Below the pieces are notes generated by a model that worked only from the letters and a program-made list of their open reading frames with translations, searched no databases and was not told where the DNA came from. From positions 4,402,001 to 4,466,000 of the forward strand of contig NZ_CP139965.1 of NCBI RefSeq assembly GCF_034424375.1: DNA of 64,000 nt. Direction: 5' to 3'. The DNA is from Paraburkholderia kururiensis (GTDB taxonomy: Bacteria; Pseudomonadota; Gammaproteobacteria; Burkholderiales; Burkholderiaceae). The stretch's first letter is position 1. Each line of letters opens with the position of its first letter. Shown one piece after another: positions 9,321 to 19,336 of the stretch. The position numbers and the translations under genes were made by a program.

Positions 9321-9953
9321 ATGACGTACGCGGTCAAGGAAATCTTCTATACGTTGCAGGGCGAAGGCGCGAACGCCGGCCGTCCGGCCGTGTTCTGCCG
9401 GTTCGCCGGCTGCAACCTGTGGTCCGGGCGCGAGGAGGATCGCAGCTCTGCCGTCTGCCGCTTTTGCGATACCGATTTCGTCGGCACCGACGGCGAGAAC
9501 GGCGGCAAGTACCGCGACGCGGCCGACCTCGTCGCGAAGATCGCATCGCTGTGGCCGGAAGGCGAAGCGCACCGCTTCGTGGTCTGCACGGGCGGCGAGC
9601 CCATGCTGCAGATCGACCCGCCTTTCGTCGATGCGCTGCATGAAGCGGGCTTTGAGATCGCCATCGAAACGAACGGCTCGCTGCCGGTGCTCGACACGAT
9701 CGACTGGATCTGCGTGAGCCCGAAGGCCGACGCACCGCTCGTCGTGACGAAGGGCAACGAGCTGAAGGTTGTCGTGCCGCAGGACAACCAGCGCCTTGCC
9801 GACTACGAGAAGCTCGACTTCGATTACTTTCTCGTGCAACCCATGGACGGTCCGTCGCGCGACATCAACACGAAGCTCGCCATCGACTGGTGCAAGCGGC
9901 ATCCGCGTTGGCGGCTGTCCATGCAGACTCACAAGTACCTGAACATTCCCTGA
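9321..9953 (+). CDS. queE: 7-carboxy-7-deazaguanine synthase QueE (radical SAM)
   Basis: Radical SAM enzyme that contracts 6-carboxytetrahydropterin to 7-carboxy-7-deazaguanine. 210 residues, ATG start. The iron-sulfur cysteines are C31, C46 and C49, so the motif is CX14CX2C rather than the usual CX3CX2C; the 14-residue insert is NLWSGREEDRSSAV. This is the expanded cluster loop known for the structurally studied Burkholderia enzyme. The SAM-binding GGEP motif (VVCTGGEPMLQ) and the later NGS motif (IETNGSLPV) are present. It lies 79 bp after queC and 6 bp before queD, supporting a queCED operon. Confidence 0.96.
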   Translation: MTYAVKEIFYTLQGEGANAGRPAVFCRFAGCNLWSGREEDRSSAVCRFCDTDFVGTDGENGGKYRDAADLVAKIASLWPEGEAHRFVVCTGGEPMLQIDPPFVDALHEAGFEIAIETNGSLPVLDTIDWICVSPKADAPLVVTKGNELKVVVPQDNQRLADYEKLDFDYFLVQPMDGPSRDINTKLAIDWCKRHPRWRLSMQTHKYLNIP

Positions 9954-9959
9954 TCCGCC

Positions 9960-10406
9960 GTGCTGACGATTACCCGAAAACTCGAATTCGATGCGGGCCA
10001 CCGCATTCCCGACCACCGCAGCCAGTGCCGCAATCTGCACGGCCATCGCTACGTGCTGGAAATCACGCTGCAGGGCGATCTGGTGGAAACGGAAGGCGCG
10101 CCGGACCGCGGCATGGTGATGGACTTCGCGGACGTGAAGGCGCTCGCGAACGAGCACCTGGTGGACCGCTGGGACCACGCGTTCCTCGTCTTCGAAGGCG
10201 ACACCCAGGTGCGCGGTTTTCTCGATTCGCTGCCGGGCCACAAGACCGTCGTGCTGGACCGCATTCCCACGGTCGAAAACCTCGCGGCCATCGCGTTCGA
10301 CATTCTCTCGAACGTCTACGATGCCCACTACGGCGTGAATCTGCGGCTCGCGCGCGTGCGTCTCTATGAAACGCCGAACTGTTGGGCCGAAGTGACCCGC
10401 GACTAG
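9960..10406 (+). CDS. queD: 6-carboxy-5,6,7,8-tetrahydropterin synthase QueD
   Basis: Converts 7,8-dihydroneopterin triphosphate to 6-carboxytetrahydropterin, the step before QueE. 148 residues from a GTG start 6 bp after queE. The family signature is intact: FDAGHRI (first zinc His), the catalytic Cys in SQCRNLHGHRY with the two further zinc histidines, and the WDHAFLVF motif. A Glu near the C-terminus (LYETPNCWAEV) matches the pterin-anchoring Glu. With queC and queE this covers three steps from GTP-derived pterin to preQ0; queF and tgt are not in the window. Confidence 0.95.
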   Translation: MLTITRKLEFDAGHRIPDHRSQCRNLHGHRYVLEITLQGDLVETEGAPDRGMVMDFADVKALANEHLVDRWDHAFLVFEGDTQVRGFLDSLPGHKTVVLDRIPTVENLAAIAFDILSNVYDAHYGVNLRLARVRLYETPNCWAEVTRD

Positions 10407-10486
10407 TTGGAGCGGCCCGCGAGGCCCGCGATTCCGGCCGGCTAAGAGCGCCCACCCGCCCCGACGCGTGCCCGTTATTGTCACGG

Positions 10487-10515
10487 TATGATCGCTCCAC
10501 AACCACATGGAGCGA
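10487..10515 (+). promoter_or_regulatory. Candidate promoter with overlapping inverted repeat
   Basis: TATGAT at 10487-10492 abuts a perfect 8-bp inverted repeat, TCGCTCCA (10492-10499) and TGGAGCGA (10508-10515), separated by 8 nt. It lies about 135 bp before the aldolase gene. The placement, just downstream of a -10-like hexamer, is what an operator would look like; no convincing -35 is visible. Confidence 0.3.
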
Positions 10516-10649
10516 GACGTGCCGGCCGCCATCTTCCAAGCCGTTCAGCCATACACGCATGGGCGCGGCACGCGTCCATCGGGCGCGCACCGCCTGGCTG
10601 AATCGCGTCCGCCGGCCGGCGCCGTCGCTCTTTCGCAAGGAGCGCGGCG

Positions 10650-11432
10650 ATGAGCACCTTCACGAATTCCCTCAAAGAGCGGCTCAAGGAAGCCGGGCCG
10701 CTGTATGGCTTGTGGCTTTCCATGGGCAGCGAAACAGCCGCTGAAGCGCTCGCGCATGCAGGCTTCGACTGGCTGTTGATCGACATGGAACACACGCCCA
10801 ACGACAGCGTCGACGTGGCCGCCCAGCTACGCGCGATTGCCGCGGCACATCTGCCGAGCGAACCCGTGGTGCGCCTGCCGGCTAACGAGCCGTGGCTCGT
10901 CAAGCGCGTGCTGGACATCGGCGCGCGCACGGTGATGTTCCCGAACGTCGAGTCGGCCGACCAGGCGGCGCATGCCGTCCGGCTCACGCAATATCCGTCG
11001 GAGAGCACACCCGATGGCCTGCGTGGCGTGGCCGGCGTGGTGCGTGCTGCAGCCTACGGCATGCGGCGCGACTATCTTCAGACGGCCAACGCGCAGATCG
11101 CGACCATCGTGCAGATCGAGTCGGCGCAAGGCTTGCAAGAGGTGGAGCGCATTGCGGCCACGCCGGGCGTGGACTGCGTGTTCGTCGGTCCCGCGGATCT
11201 GGCGGCGAGCCTCGGCCATCTGGGCGATTCGAAGCATCCCGACGTGCAGGCCGCCATGGCGAAGGTTGTTGCGGCGGCGCGCGCGGCGGGTGTCGCGGCG
11301 GGCATTTTTGCACTGGACGTGGCCAGTGCGCGTCAGTACCGCGAAGCGGGCTTCAATTTCATCGCGCTCGCTGCGGACGTCATGTGGATGTTGCGGGCAA
11401 CGCGTCAGGCGTTGCAGGAGGTACGGTCATGA
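10650..11432 (+). CDS. HpcH/HpaI family class II aldolase
   Basis: 260-residue member of the HpcH/HpaI family (4-hydroxy-2-oxoheptanedioate aldolase type), which cleaves 4-hydroxy-2-oxo acids to pyruvate and an aldehyde using a divalent metal. Visible: YGLWLSMGSETAAEALAHAGFDWLLIDMEHTP (substrate and metal region), the conserved PVVRLP strand, MFPNVESADQA, and VDCVFVGPADLAASLG with the metal-binding acidic residue. Start ATG with AAGGAG about 6 nt upstream. No aromatic degradation genes lie nearby, so the true substrate is unknown. It overlaps the next gene by 4 bp (ATGA). Confidence 0.9.
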   Translation: MSTFTNSLKERLKEAGPLYGLWLSMGSETAAEALAHAGFDWLLIDMEHTPNDSVDVAAQLRAIAAAHLPSEPVVRLPANEPWLVKRVLDIGARTVMFPNVESADQAAHAVRLTQYPSESTPDGLRGVAGVVRAAAYGMRRDYLQTANAQIATIVQIESAQGLQEVERIAATPGVDCVFVGPADLAASLGHLGDSKHPDVQAAMAKVVAAARAAGVAAGIFALDVASARQYREAGFNFIALAADVMWMLRATRQALQEVRS

Positions 11433-12124
11433 AAACGGTTCAGCTGATCGCCGCGCTCGCGGCTGCGGGCGGGCTCTGCATGGGCGGCCCGGCCTTGGCG
11501 CTCGCGCAGCAGCAAGGTGGCGCCAAGAGCGACCCTCAGACTGAATCGGCGGTGGCGGACTACAACGCCGGCAACGTCGGCGCGGCACTCGCGGAGTTCC
11601 GTCAGGCGGCGCAGCGCGGCAGCCGGCTCGCCGAATTCAACTACGCGATGATGCTGCTCAACGGCGAGGGCACGGCCGCCAACGTCGACGAGGGCAAGAA
11701 GTGGCTGCGCAAGGCCGCGGACGCCAACATGTCGCACGCGCAGTACGTCTACGGGAAGATGTACGACGATGGCGACTTCGTCGGTCGCGATCCGGTGGAG
11801 GCGCACCAGTGGTTCCTGAAGGCGGCGCAGCAGGGGCATGTGCAGGCCGAACTCGCGCTGGCGAATCAGTTTCTGGACGGTCGCGGCACCTCGCGCGACA
11901 ACCGCCAGGCGTTCTACTGGTACAAGAAGGCCGCCGAGGGCGGCGACATGACCGCGCAGTACGTGGCCGGCTCGTTTTACGAGCGCGGCGGCGACGGCGT
12001 GGAGAAGAACCTGAACGTGGCGCGCGCCTACTACGCGGCCGCGGCGGCCCAGGGCGACCCGGCTGCGCGCCTCAAGTACCAGCAGTTGAGCGCGCAGCTT
12101 CAGAACGCGGCGCCGAAGCAATAA
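11429..12124 (+). CDS. Exported Sel1/TPR-like repeat protein
   Basis: 231 residues. Residues 1-26 form a signal peptide (MKTVQLIAALAAAGG...ALALA before QQQ), so the protein is likely periplasmic. After a short Gln/Lys linker there are about five Sel1-like repeats of roughly 36 residues, each with the A-xx-G/Y pattern: AEFNYAMMLLNGEGT, AQYVYGKMYDDGDF, AELALANQFLDGRGT, AQYVAGSFYERGGDG, then ARAYYAAAAAQGD. Sel1 proteins are usually scaffolds for protein complexes. The ATGA overlap with the aldolase suggests cotranscription but says nothing about a shared role. Confidence 0.88.
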   Translation: MKTVQLIAALAAAGGLCMGGPALALAQQQGGAKSDPQTESAVADYNAGNVGAALAEFRQAAQRGSRLAEFNYAMMLLNGEGTAANVDEGKKWLRKAADANMSHAQYVYGKMYDDGDFVGRDPVEAHQWFLKAAQQGHVQAELALANQFLDGRGTSRDNRQAFYWYKKAAEGGDMTAQYVAGSFYERGGDGVEKNLNVARAYYAAAAAQGDPAARLKYQQLSAQLQNAAPKQ

Positions 12125-12200
12125 GAATCAGGTCATGCGCTTCGGTTGGCGGCAGCGGGTGATAGCTGGATGGCCGCGAACCGCTGAGCGCAAGCGCACC

Positions 12201-13358
12201 CTAGCTCTGCATCAACCGCTTTTGCCGCGCGACGCTCATGATGAGTCCGATCGCGATGCCGAGCGTCGTGAGCGCAGTGCCGCCGTAACTCATGAACGGC
12301 AGCGGCACACCGACCACCGGCAGAATGCCGCTCACCATGCCGATGTTGACGAAGGCGTAGGTGAAGAACGCCATCGTCAGGGAGCCTGCCAGCAGTCGCC
12401 CGAACAGCGTCGCGCCGTTCGCGGCGATGTAGAGCCCGCGCGCAATCAGCGCCATGTACAGGGTAAGCAGCACGATGCCGCCCACCAGCCCGAATTCTTC
12501 GGAAAACACGGCGAAGATGAAGTCGGTGTGCTTTTCGGGGATGAATTCGAGGTGCGCCTGCGTGCCCTTGAGCCAGCCCTTGCCGAGCGGTCCGCCCGAG
12601 CCGATCGCGATCACCGCCTGAATGGTGTGAAAGCCCTTGCCGAGCGGGTCTGACGTGGGGTCGAGCAGCGTGCAGATGCGGTGCTTCTGGTAGTCATGCA
12701 TCAGCGGCCAGTTGACTTCGGGCTGGCAGATGCGGTCCTGGAAGGCCGCAATGGACGCCACCGCAATCACGCCCGCAATCAGCACCGGCACGAGCAGCTT
12801 GAAGCTGAGCCCCGCGAAATAGATCACGAAAAAGCCCGCGGCGAACACGAGCACGGCGGTGCCCAGGTCCGGCTGCTTGGCGATGAGCGCAACCGGCAGC
12901 CCCAGGATCACGAAGCCGACCACGTAGTCGTACCAGCGGATCACGCCTTCGCGACGCTGGAAGTACCAGGCCAGCATGAGCGGAACGGCGATCTTCAGAA
13001 TCTCCGAGGGCTGGATCACCACGCCGACGTTGATCCAGCGCTTCGCGCCCTTGCGCGTGAGGCCGAACATCGCGACGCCCACCAGCAGCGCGATGCCCAC
13101 CGTGTAGAGCGGCACCGCGAAGCGCATCAGCGTAGTGGGCGGCACATTGGCGAGCGCCCACATCAGCACGAACGTCAGCAGGATGTTGCGAAGCTGGTCT
13201 TCCACGCGGCCCGGCACGTCCAGACTCGCGCTGTACAGCGTGACGATGCCGACGCACAGCAGCAGGAAGACGGTGAGCGCGAGCGGACGGTCAAAGCCCG
13301 CGAACATCCGCTTGATGCGGTCGAGCACGGCGTGCTTGTCGATTTGCATGAACTGCAT
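12201..13358 (-). CDS. rodA: Rod-shape glycosyltransferase RodA (SEDS)
   Basis: Peptidoglycan polymerase of the elongasome, partner of PBP2, inner membrane, about ten membrane helices. The start at 13358 (MQFMQIDKHAVLDRIKRMF) is chosen because AAGGAG lies 6 nt upstream; an ATG three codons later is also possible. 385 residues, normal length. Family signatures: GAKRWINVG, AKQPDLGTAVLVF, the catalytic Asp region in loop 4, IAIGSGGPLGKGWLKGTQ, FIPEKHTDFIFAVFSEEFG and the C-terminal LPFMSYGGT. Last gene of the mre-mrd operon, 10 bp after mrdA. Confidence 0.97.
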   Translation of the reverse strand: MQFMQIDKHAVLDRIKRMFAGFDRPLALTVFLLLCVGIVTLYSASLDVPGRVEDQLRNILLTFVLMWALANVPPTTLMRFAVPLYTVGIALLVGVAMFGLTRKGAKRWINVGVVIQPSEILKIAVPLMLAWYFQRREGVIRWYDYVVGFVILGLPVALIAKQPDLGTAVLVFAAGFFVIYFAGLSFKLLVPVLIAGVIAVASIAAFQDRICQPEVNWPLMHDYQKHRICTLLDPTSDPLGKGFHTIQAVIAIGSGGPLGKGWLKGTQAHLEFIPEKHTDFIFAVFSEEFGLVGGIVLLTLYMALIARGLYIAANGATLFGRLLAGSLTMAFFTYAFVNIGMVSGILPVVGVPLPFMSYGGTALTTLGIAIGLIMSVARQKRLMQS

Positions 13359-13368
13359 GCTGCTCTCC

Positions 13369-15783
13369 TTACTCGTCGATGCCGCCGGTGGCGGGCGCGG
13401 GGGGCACGACGGTGTGGTCTGCTGCGTCGCCGCCGGTCTCGCGGCCGGGCGGCGGCGCGAGCACGGCCGAGGCGGGGTCGCCTGCGCCACGGCGCGAGGG
13501 GCGCGGCGCGGGGCGGCGCGGGGCCTCGGCCTTGGCGCCCGAGGTTGCCGCGTCGAGCGTCGCTGCGCTGCTACTGGCTGCGCCTGCGGCACGCGGCGTC
13601 ACGTTGACTGAGGCTGTTCCTGCACGCGGGACGGCGTCCGGCGCAACGGGCGCAGACGAAGATGCAGCCAAACCGGCACTCGTCCCCGACGCTCCCGCCA
13701 CATCGGATGCCGCCGTTGCCGCCTTCGTCTGCGCCGTGACCGGCATCGGCAGCGCCTTGAAGCCGGGCGCGATGGCGATGGGCCCAACGGCGCCTACGGC
13801 CGACGTCGCCGTGTCCCCAATCGCGGGCGCCGAGCTTTCCTGTGCCGCGGACGCCGCCGCAGCCACTTCGGCAGCTTGCATGCCGGGCTTCTTGCGGTCC
13901 ACCAGGTAGTAGTCCATGACGCGGCGGGCGATCGGCGCCGCCGATTCCGCGCCCCAACCGCCGTTTTCGACGATCAGCGCGAGCGCGATCTGCGGATGGT
14001 CCACCGGCGCGAACGCGATGAAGAGCGCGTGGTCGCGCAGCTTTTCGGAAAGCCCGTGCGCCCGGTAGTTGCTGCCCTGGAGCGAGAACACCTGCGCCGT
14101 ACCGGTCTTGCCCGCGGACTCGTACGGAGCATTGGCGAAGACTTTATACGCGGTGCCGGACGGATTCATCATCACGTTTTCCATGCCGCGCTTCACGACG
14201 TCGATGTCGGACTGCTTCACGTCGATGCGCCCGCTTTCGTGCGGCACGGTGAGATGCGTATCGTGCGTGATGGGGTTTTCGATTTCCTTCACGAGGTGCG
14301 GCTTCATCACCACGCCGTTGTCCGCGAGCGTCGCCACCGCGTGAGCGAGTTGCAGGATCGTGAACGAGTTGTAGCCCTGGCCGATGCCGAGGCTGATCGT
14401 CTCGCCCTCGTACCAGCGCTGCATTTCGGGCTTGCGGTACGCCTTTCGCTTCCACTCGGTGGAGGGCAGGATGCCGCGCGCTTCGCCCGGAATGTCGATG
14501 CCCGTGATCTGGCCGAAGCCCCACGGCTTCATGAAGTCGGCGATGGCGTTGACGCCCAGATCGTGCGCGACCATGTAGAAATAGGTGTCGTTGGACACCA
14601 TGATGGCGCGGTTCATGTCGATCCAGCCCTGGCCGCTGCGCACGTCGTTGCGGAACGTGTGGTTGCCGAACGTGTAGTAGCCGGGGTCCTGGAAACCCCA
14701 TTGCGGCGTGCGCTTGTGCAGCGTGAGCGCGGCGAGCGCCATGAACGGCTTGTACGTGGAGCCGGGCGGATAGGTGCCGTGCAGCGGACGGTTCAGCAGC
14801 GGATGATCGGGCGAGTTGTTGAGTTCGTCCCAGGTCTGCTGGTCGATGCCGTCCACGAACGAGTTCGGATCGAAGCTGGGCGCCGAAACGAACGCGAGCA
14901 CGTCGCCCGTGGAGGGCTCGATGGCCACCAGCGCGCCGCGCTTGCCCGCGAAGGCCTGCTCCGCCACTTCCTGCAGCCCGATGTCGAGCGAGAGCACGAG
15001 GTTGTTGCCAGGCGTCGCCTGCGTGCGCGAGAGCGTGCGCACGGGCCGCCCGCCCGCCGTCACCTCGACTTCCTCGAAGCCCGTCAGCCCGTGCAGCTCG
15101 GTTTCGTAGCTCTGTTCGACGCCGATCTTGCCGATGTAGTCCGTGCCCTTGTAGTTGTTCGCGTCGAGCCGCGGGTCGTAATGCTCGGGGTCGCTGTTGT
15201 TCTGCTCGCTCTGGTCGTCGATGCGTTCCTGGTCACGCTGCGAGATCCGGCCGATGTAGCCGATCACGTGCGCCGCCGTGGGTCCGAGCGGATATTGACG
15301 GAACAGCCGCGCGCGCACCTCGACGCCCGGAAAGCGGAAGCGCTGCGCGGTGAAGCGCGCCACTTCCTCGTCGGTGAGGCGCGTGCGGATGGGCAGGCTT
15401 TCGAAGTGCTTCGAATCTTCCAGCAGTTTCTTGAAGCGGCGCCGGTCGCGCGCGTCGATCGTGATGACCGTGGAAAGCTGGTCGATCACGTTGTCCAGCG
15501 TGTCGTTGAGCTTCGACGGCGTGATTTCGAGCGTGTACGCCGAGTAGTTCTTCGCGAGCACCACGCCGTTGCGGTCGGTGATGATGCCGCGGTTCGGCAC
15601 GATGGGCGCGACCGAAATACGGTTCTCGTCGGCCTGCAACGAATACTTGCTGTGGTGCCAGACCTGCAGGTACAGGAACCGCAGCACGATGAGCCCGAAA
15701 CAGACGAACACGAACAGGCCCGCCGCCGTCACGCGCAGGCGGAACCTGAAGAGTTGCTGCTGGGTGTCCTTGAATTCGGTCAT
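13369..15783 (-). CDS. mrdA: Penicillin-binding protein 2 (elongation transpeptidase) with long C-terminal tail
   Basis: Peptidoglycan DD-transpeptidase of the elongasome. One N-terminal membrane anchor (about 18-41), the pedestal domain (about 60-240) and the transpeptidase domain (about 260-620). Catalytic motifs are intact: STYK in TYPPGSTYKPF, SND in MVSNDTYF, and KTGTAQ in ESAGKTGTAQVF. At 804 residues it is about 170 longer than E. coli PBP2 (633). The excess is a C-terminal tail after about residue 640, very rich in Ala, Pro, Ser and Gly and ending with basic proline-rich segments. The tail should lie in the periplasm; its function is unknown. Confidence 0.96.
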   Translation of the reverse strand: MTEFKDTQQQLFRFRLRVTAAGLFVFVCFGLIVLRFLYLQVWHHSKYSLQADENRISVAPIVPNRGIITDRNGVVLAKNYSAYTLEITPSKLNDTLDNVIDQLSTVITIDARDRRRFKKLLEDSKHFESLPIRTRLTDEEVARFTAQRFRFPGVEVRARLFRQYPLGPTAAHVIGYIGRISQRDQERIDDQSEQNNSDPEHYDPRLDANNYKGTDYIGKIGVEQSYETELHGLTGFEEVEVTAGGRPVRTLSRTQATPGNNLVLSLDIGLQEVAEQAFAGKRGALVAIEPSTGDVLAFVSAPSFDPNSFVDGIDQQTWDELNNSPDHPLLNRPLHGTYPPGSTYKPFMALAALTLHKRTPQWGFQDPGYYTFGNHTFRNDVRSGQGWIDMNRAIMVSNDTYFYMVAHDLGVNAIADFMKPWGFGQITGIDIPGEARGILPSTEWKRKAYRKPEMQRWYEGETISLGIGQGYNSFTILQLAHAVATLADNGVVMKPHLVKEIENPITHDTHLTVPHESGRIDVKQSDIDVVKRGMENVMMNPSGTAYKVFANAPYESAGKTGTAQVFSLQGSNYRAHGLSEKLRDHALFIAFAPVDHPQIALALIVENGGWGAESAAPIARRVMDYYLVDRKKPGMQAAEVAAAASAAQESSAPAIGDTATSAVGAVGPIAIAPGFKALPMPVTAQTKAATAASDVAGASGTSAGLAASSSAPVAPDAVPRAGTASVNVTPRAAGAASSSAATLDAATSGAKAEAPRRPAPRPSRRGAGDPASAVLAPPPGRETGGDAADHTVVPPAPATGGIDE

Positions 15784-15841
15784 GCGTAAACCAAAGGGCC
15801 GCGCGGGAAAAGGTCGCGACCGAAAAAGCGGCGTGGCCTGC

Positions 15842-16354
15842 TCAGATAGGCCGCGTGTCGTCCGGGTCTACCGGACGGCGCTGCGGCATCAGCAACAGGA
15901 TGCTGGCGAGCGGCCACAGCGCGGCTTCCACGAAGCCGTCGATCAGATAGCCCCAGCCGGGAAAGGCTGCGCCCATCAACAGGCGAATGATGAACGGCAC
16001 GACTTGCGCGCCCACCAGCAGCGGCATCACGGCAAGCGTCTGCCAGAGCGGCGAGACCCACAGCACGCGGCGATGAATCGTGATCGCGCCGTACGACAGC
16101 AACGTGTAGGCGAGCGCGTGCTCGCCCAGCAGGCTTGCATTGTGCACGTCCATGAGCAGGCCGAGCAGGAACGCGGTGCCCATGCCCACCTTGCGCGGCT
16201 GGTGCACGTTCCAGAACAGCAGCACGAGCGCGACGAAGTCGGGCACGCCGATCAGCTTGCCCCACGGCATCAGGTTCAGCAGGAACGCGGCGGCGAGGCT
16301 GAAGACGATGAAGTACGGATTGACGGGCTGCAGGATGTACTGGGGGCGGTTCAT
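15842..16354 (-). CDS. mreD: Rod-shape protein MreD
   Basis: Integral membrane component of the elongasome, 170 residues with about five or six hydrophobic helices (for example YFIVFSLAAAFLLNLMPWG, FVALVLLFWNVHQP, GTAFLLGLLMDV, LPLLVGAQVVPFIIRLLMGA-like stretch). The motif GLLMDVHNASLLGEHALAY is characteristic of MreD. The start overlaps the mreC stop by 4 bp, and mrdA follows 58 bp later on the same strand. Confidence 0.94.
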   Translation of the reverse strand: MNRPQYILQPVNPYFIVFSLAAAFLLNLMPWGKLIGVPDFVALVLLFWNVHQPRKVGMGTAFLLGLLMDVHNASLLGEHALAYTLLSYGAITIHRRVLWVSPLWQTLAVMPLLVGAQVVPFIIRLLMGAAFPGWGYLIDGFVEAALWPLASILLLMPQRRPVDPDDTRPI

Positions 16355-17496
16355 GGCTTGCTCCCCTGCGCCGGGCGCGGCTGGCTGGCGGCGCGGGCCG
16401 TCGCCGGCTTGCCGGCTGCCTCGGTGGGTGCTCTTGCCTCGGCGGTTTTCGGTTTCGTTTCTGCGGGCGGCGCTTTTGCGTCTGCTGCCTTGCCCGTGGT
16501 GGCGGGTTTGCCGTCCGGCTTGTCGGTGCTCTTCTCTGTGCCCTTTTCGGGCGCTTTCTCGGTGCCTTTGGCTGCGCCTTTATCGGTGCTCTTCGCGCCT
16601 TTCTTCGTCTTCGCGTCTTTTGCCGCAGACGCCGGCTCGGGTTCCGCGGGACGTGGCGGCGCGTCGGTCTGATAGCGCAGCACGAGCATCTGGCGCGCAC
16701 CGCGCACGGCGGCAACGGGCACGCAAATCACGCGGGCAAACGCGGTGTCGGCCTGCTTGTCCACGCGAATCACCTTGGCGACTGGCAGCCCCGGCGGATA
16801 GACGCCGTCGAGCCCGCTCGTCACGAGTTCGTCGCCGGCCACCACGTCGGCGCTGATGGGCACGAAGCGCAGGTCGAGCGAGTCGCCCTTCGGCGTGCCG
16901 TAGATCACGCTGCGCAGGCCGGTGCGCAGTACCTGCACGGGCACGGCCTGGTCCTTGTCGGTGAGCAGCGTGACTTCGGATTGCAGCGGGAACACGCGCG
17001 TGACCTGCCCCACCACGCCGTCTTCACTCACGACGGGCGCGCCGTTGTGAATGCCTTGCTGAGAGCCGCTGCCGATCACGATCTTCTGCGTGAACGGATC
17101 GGCGGTGTCGTACTGAATTTCGACCGGGATGGATTGCGTGCTGGCGTGTTGCGAAAGCTGCAGCAGCGCACGAAGGTGCGCGTTTTCCACGCTGAGCGAG
17201 GCGGCAAGATTGGCTTCCTGAGCGAGCTTCAGGTTCTGCGCGTGAAGCTGGGTGTTTTCGCTGCGCAGTTGCGAACTGGTGACGGCCAGGTCCGCCGCGC
17301 CCATGAACAGGTCGCGCGGCACGAGCGCTGCGCGCTGCAGCGGATAGAGGCCCGCTCCAAGAATGCCGCGCACGATTTCCAGCGTGTTGAACCGCGCGTC
17401 GGAGACGAGCAGCACGAGCGAAAGTACGACGAAAAAGATCAGCCGTACGAGAGCCGACGGGCCTTGCTTGAAGAGGGGCGGCGGACTGTATTCCAT
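16351..17496 (-). CDS. mreC: Rod-shape protein MreC
   Basis: Bitopic periplasmic scaffold that activates PBP2/RodA. Visible order: proline-rich start, membrane helix (about 15-35), a coiled coil (about 70-110, QLRSENTQLHAQNLKLAQE), and the beta-barrel domain with VVSEDGVVGQVTRVFPLQSEVTLLTD and VTSGLDGVYPPGLPVAKV. The family core ends near residue 270. A further tail of about 110 residues is rich in Lys, Ala, Pro, Thr and Glu with near-repeats of KGTEK-like units. Length 381 against about 300-367 for typical members. It lies between mreB and mreD. Confidence 0.94.
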   Translation of the reverse strand: MEYSPPPLFKQGPSALVRLIFFVVLSLVLLVSDARFNTLEIVRGILGAGLYPLQRAALVPRDLFMGAADLAVTSSQLRSENTQLHAQNLKLAQEANLAASLSVENAHLRALLQLSQHASTQSIPVEIQYDTADPFTQKIVIGSGSQQGIHNGAPVVSEDGVVGQVTRVFPLQSEVTLLTDKDQAVPVQVLRTGLRSVIYGTPKGDSLDLRFVPISADVVAGDELVTSGLDGVYPPGLPVAKVIRVDKQADTAFARVICVPVAAVRGARQMLVLRYQTDAPPRPAEPEPASAAKDAKTKKGAKSTDKGAAKGTEKAPEKGTEKSTDKPDGKPATTGKAADAKAPPAETKPKTAEARAPTEAAGKPATARAASQPRPAQGSKP

Positions 17497-17616
17497 GGTC
17501 GGCGCCGGGGGCGTGAGCGGTTGGGCGTAACAGCGGCGCTGGCGTGCGCCTTCAGCGGGCGGCGGCCCGGGGAACCCGAGCGAGCCGCACTGCTGGCATC
17601 AGAGAAGAACCCCGCT

Positions 17617-18660
<1,044 letters not shown>

Positions 18661-19036
18661 TCAAAATCCTGTCTCGCTGGGGCCGTGCCTCGCATCGCAA
18701 TGGTGGAGGGCGGCAGCGGATAATTAAACAGCTTCGCGTCGGCAGATGCGCCGCCATGGGGAGCACGAAGCTGCGGGGATGTCTACCGGAGGCTTGCCGG
18801 GCTTCCTGCGATCCCGCTGCGGCATGACGCAGGTGGTTCGGGAAGGGGCGCAGGGCGGTCCGGGTTTGGGTCGAACGCGTAATGATACCTTATAATTTTG
18901 CCTGTTTTGCAGGATAAGGACGGTACTTTTTGCTGTCGCCGGCACGCCCTTCCGGGGCCGGTTCCTGCGTCGTAACCTGCTGTCGCGGCACCATTTTTTG
19001 CGCGCGGCGACCCACTGAATCTCTTCCGGTGACCGC
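18661..19036. promoter_or_regulatory. Divergent promoter region between mreB and gatC
   Basis: A 376-bp region between two divergent operons. A perfect TATAAT stands at 18891-18896 on the + strand with TTGGGT 19 nt upstream (18866-18871). Read on the - strand the same AT-rich patch offers TATAAG about 17 nt after TTATCC. It may drive both gatCAB and mre genes. The leader to gatC would be about 130 nt. Confidence 0.45.
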
Positions 19037-19336
19037 ATGTCCCTGACCCTTAACGATGTGAAGCGTATTGCGCACCTGGCGCGGCTCGAATTGCCCGACG
19101 CCGACGCCGAACACACGCTTGCCCAGCTCAACGAATTCTTCGGCCTCGTCGAGCAGATGCAGGCCGTGGACACCACGGGTATTGCGCCGCTCGCGCACCC
19201 GATCGAGCAGATCGAAGACGTCGCGCTGCGTCTGCGCGACGACGCCGTGACCGAGACCGTGCAGCGCGACGAGTACCAGCGCGTGGCCCCGGCGGTGCAG
19301 GACGGGCTCTACCTCGTGCCGAAGGTGATCGAGTAA
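19037..19336 (+). CDS. gatC: Asp/Glu-tRNA amidotransferase subunit C
   Basis: Small subunit that holds GatA and GatB together. 99 residues. The family pattern is complete: [17 protein letters not shown] at the start, [29 protein letters not shown] in the middle, LRDDAVTE and the C-terminal YLVPKVIE. First gene of gatCAB, with 191 bp before gatA. Confidence 0.97.
   Translation: MSLTLNDVKRIAHLARLELPDADAEHTLAQLNEFFGLVEQMQAVDTTGIAPLAHPIEQIEDVALRLRDDAVTETVQRDEYQRVAPAVQDGLYLVPKVIE

Noticed and set aside
13876..15789. Long + strand open frame opposite mrdA
   Set aside because: Antisense shadow of a strongly conserved PBP2; no ribosome site and biased composition.
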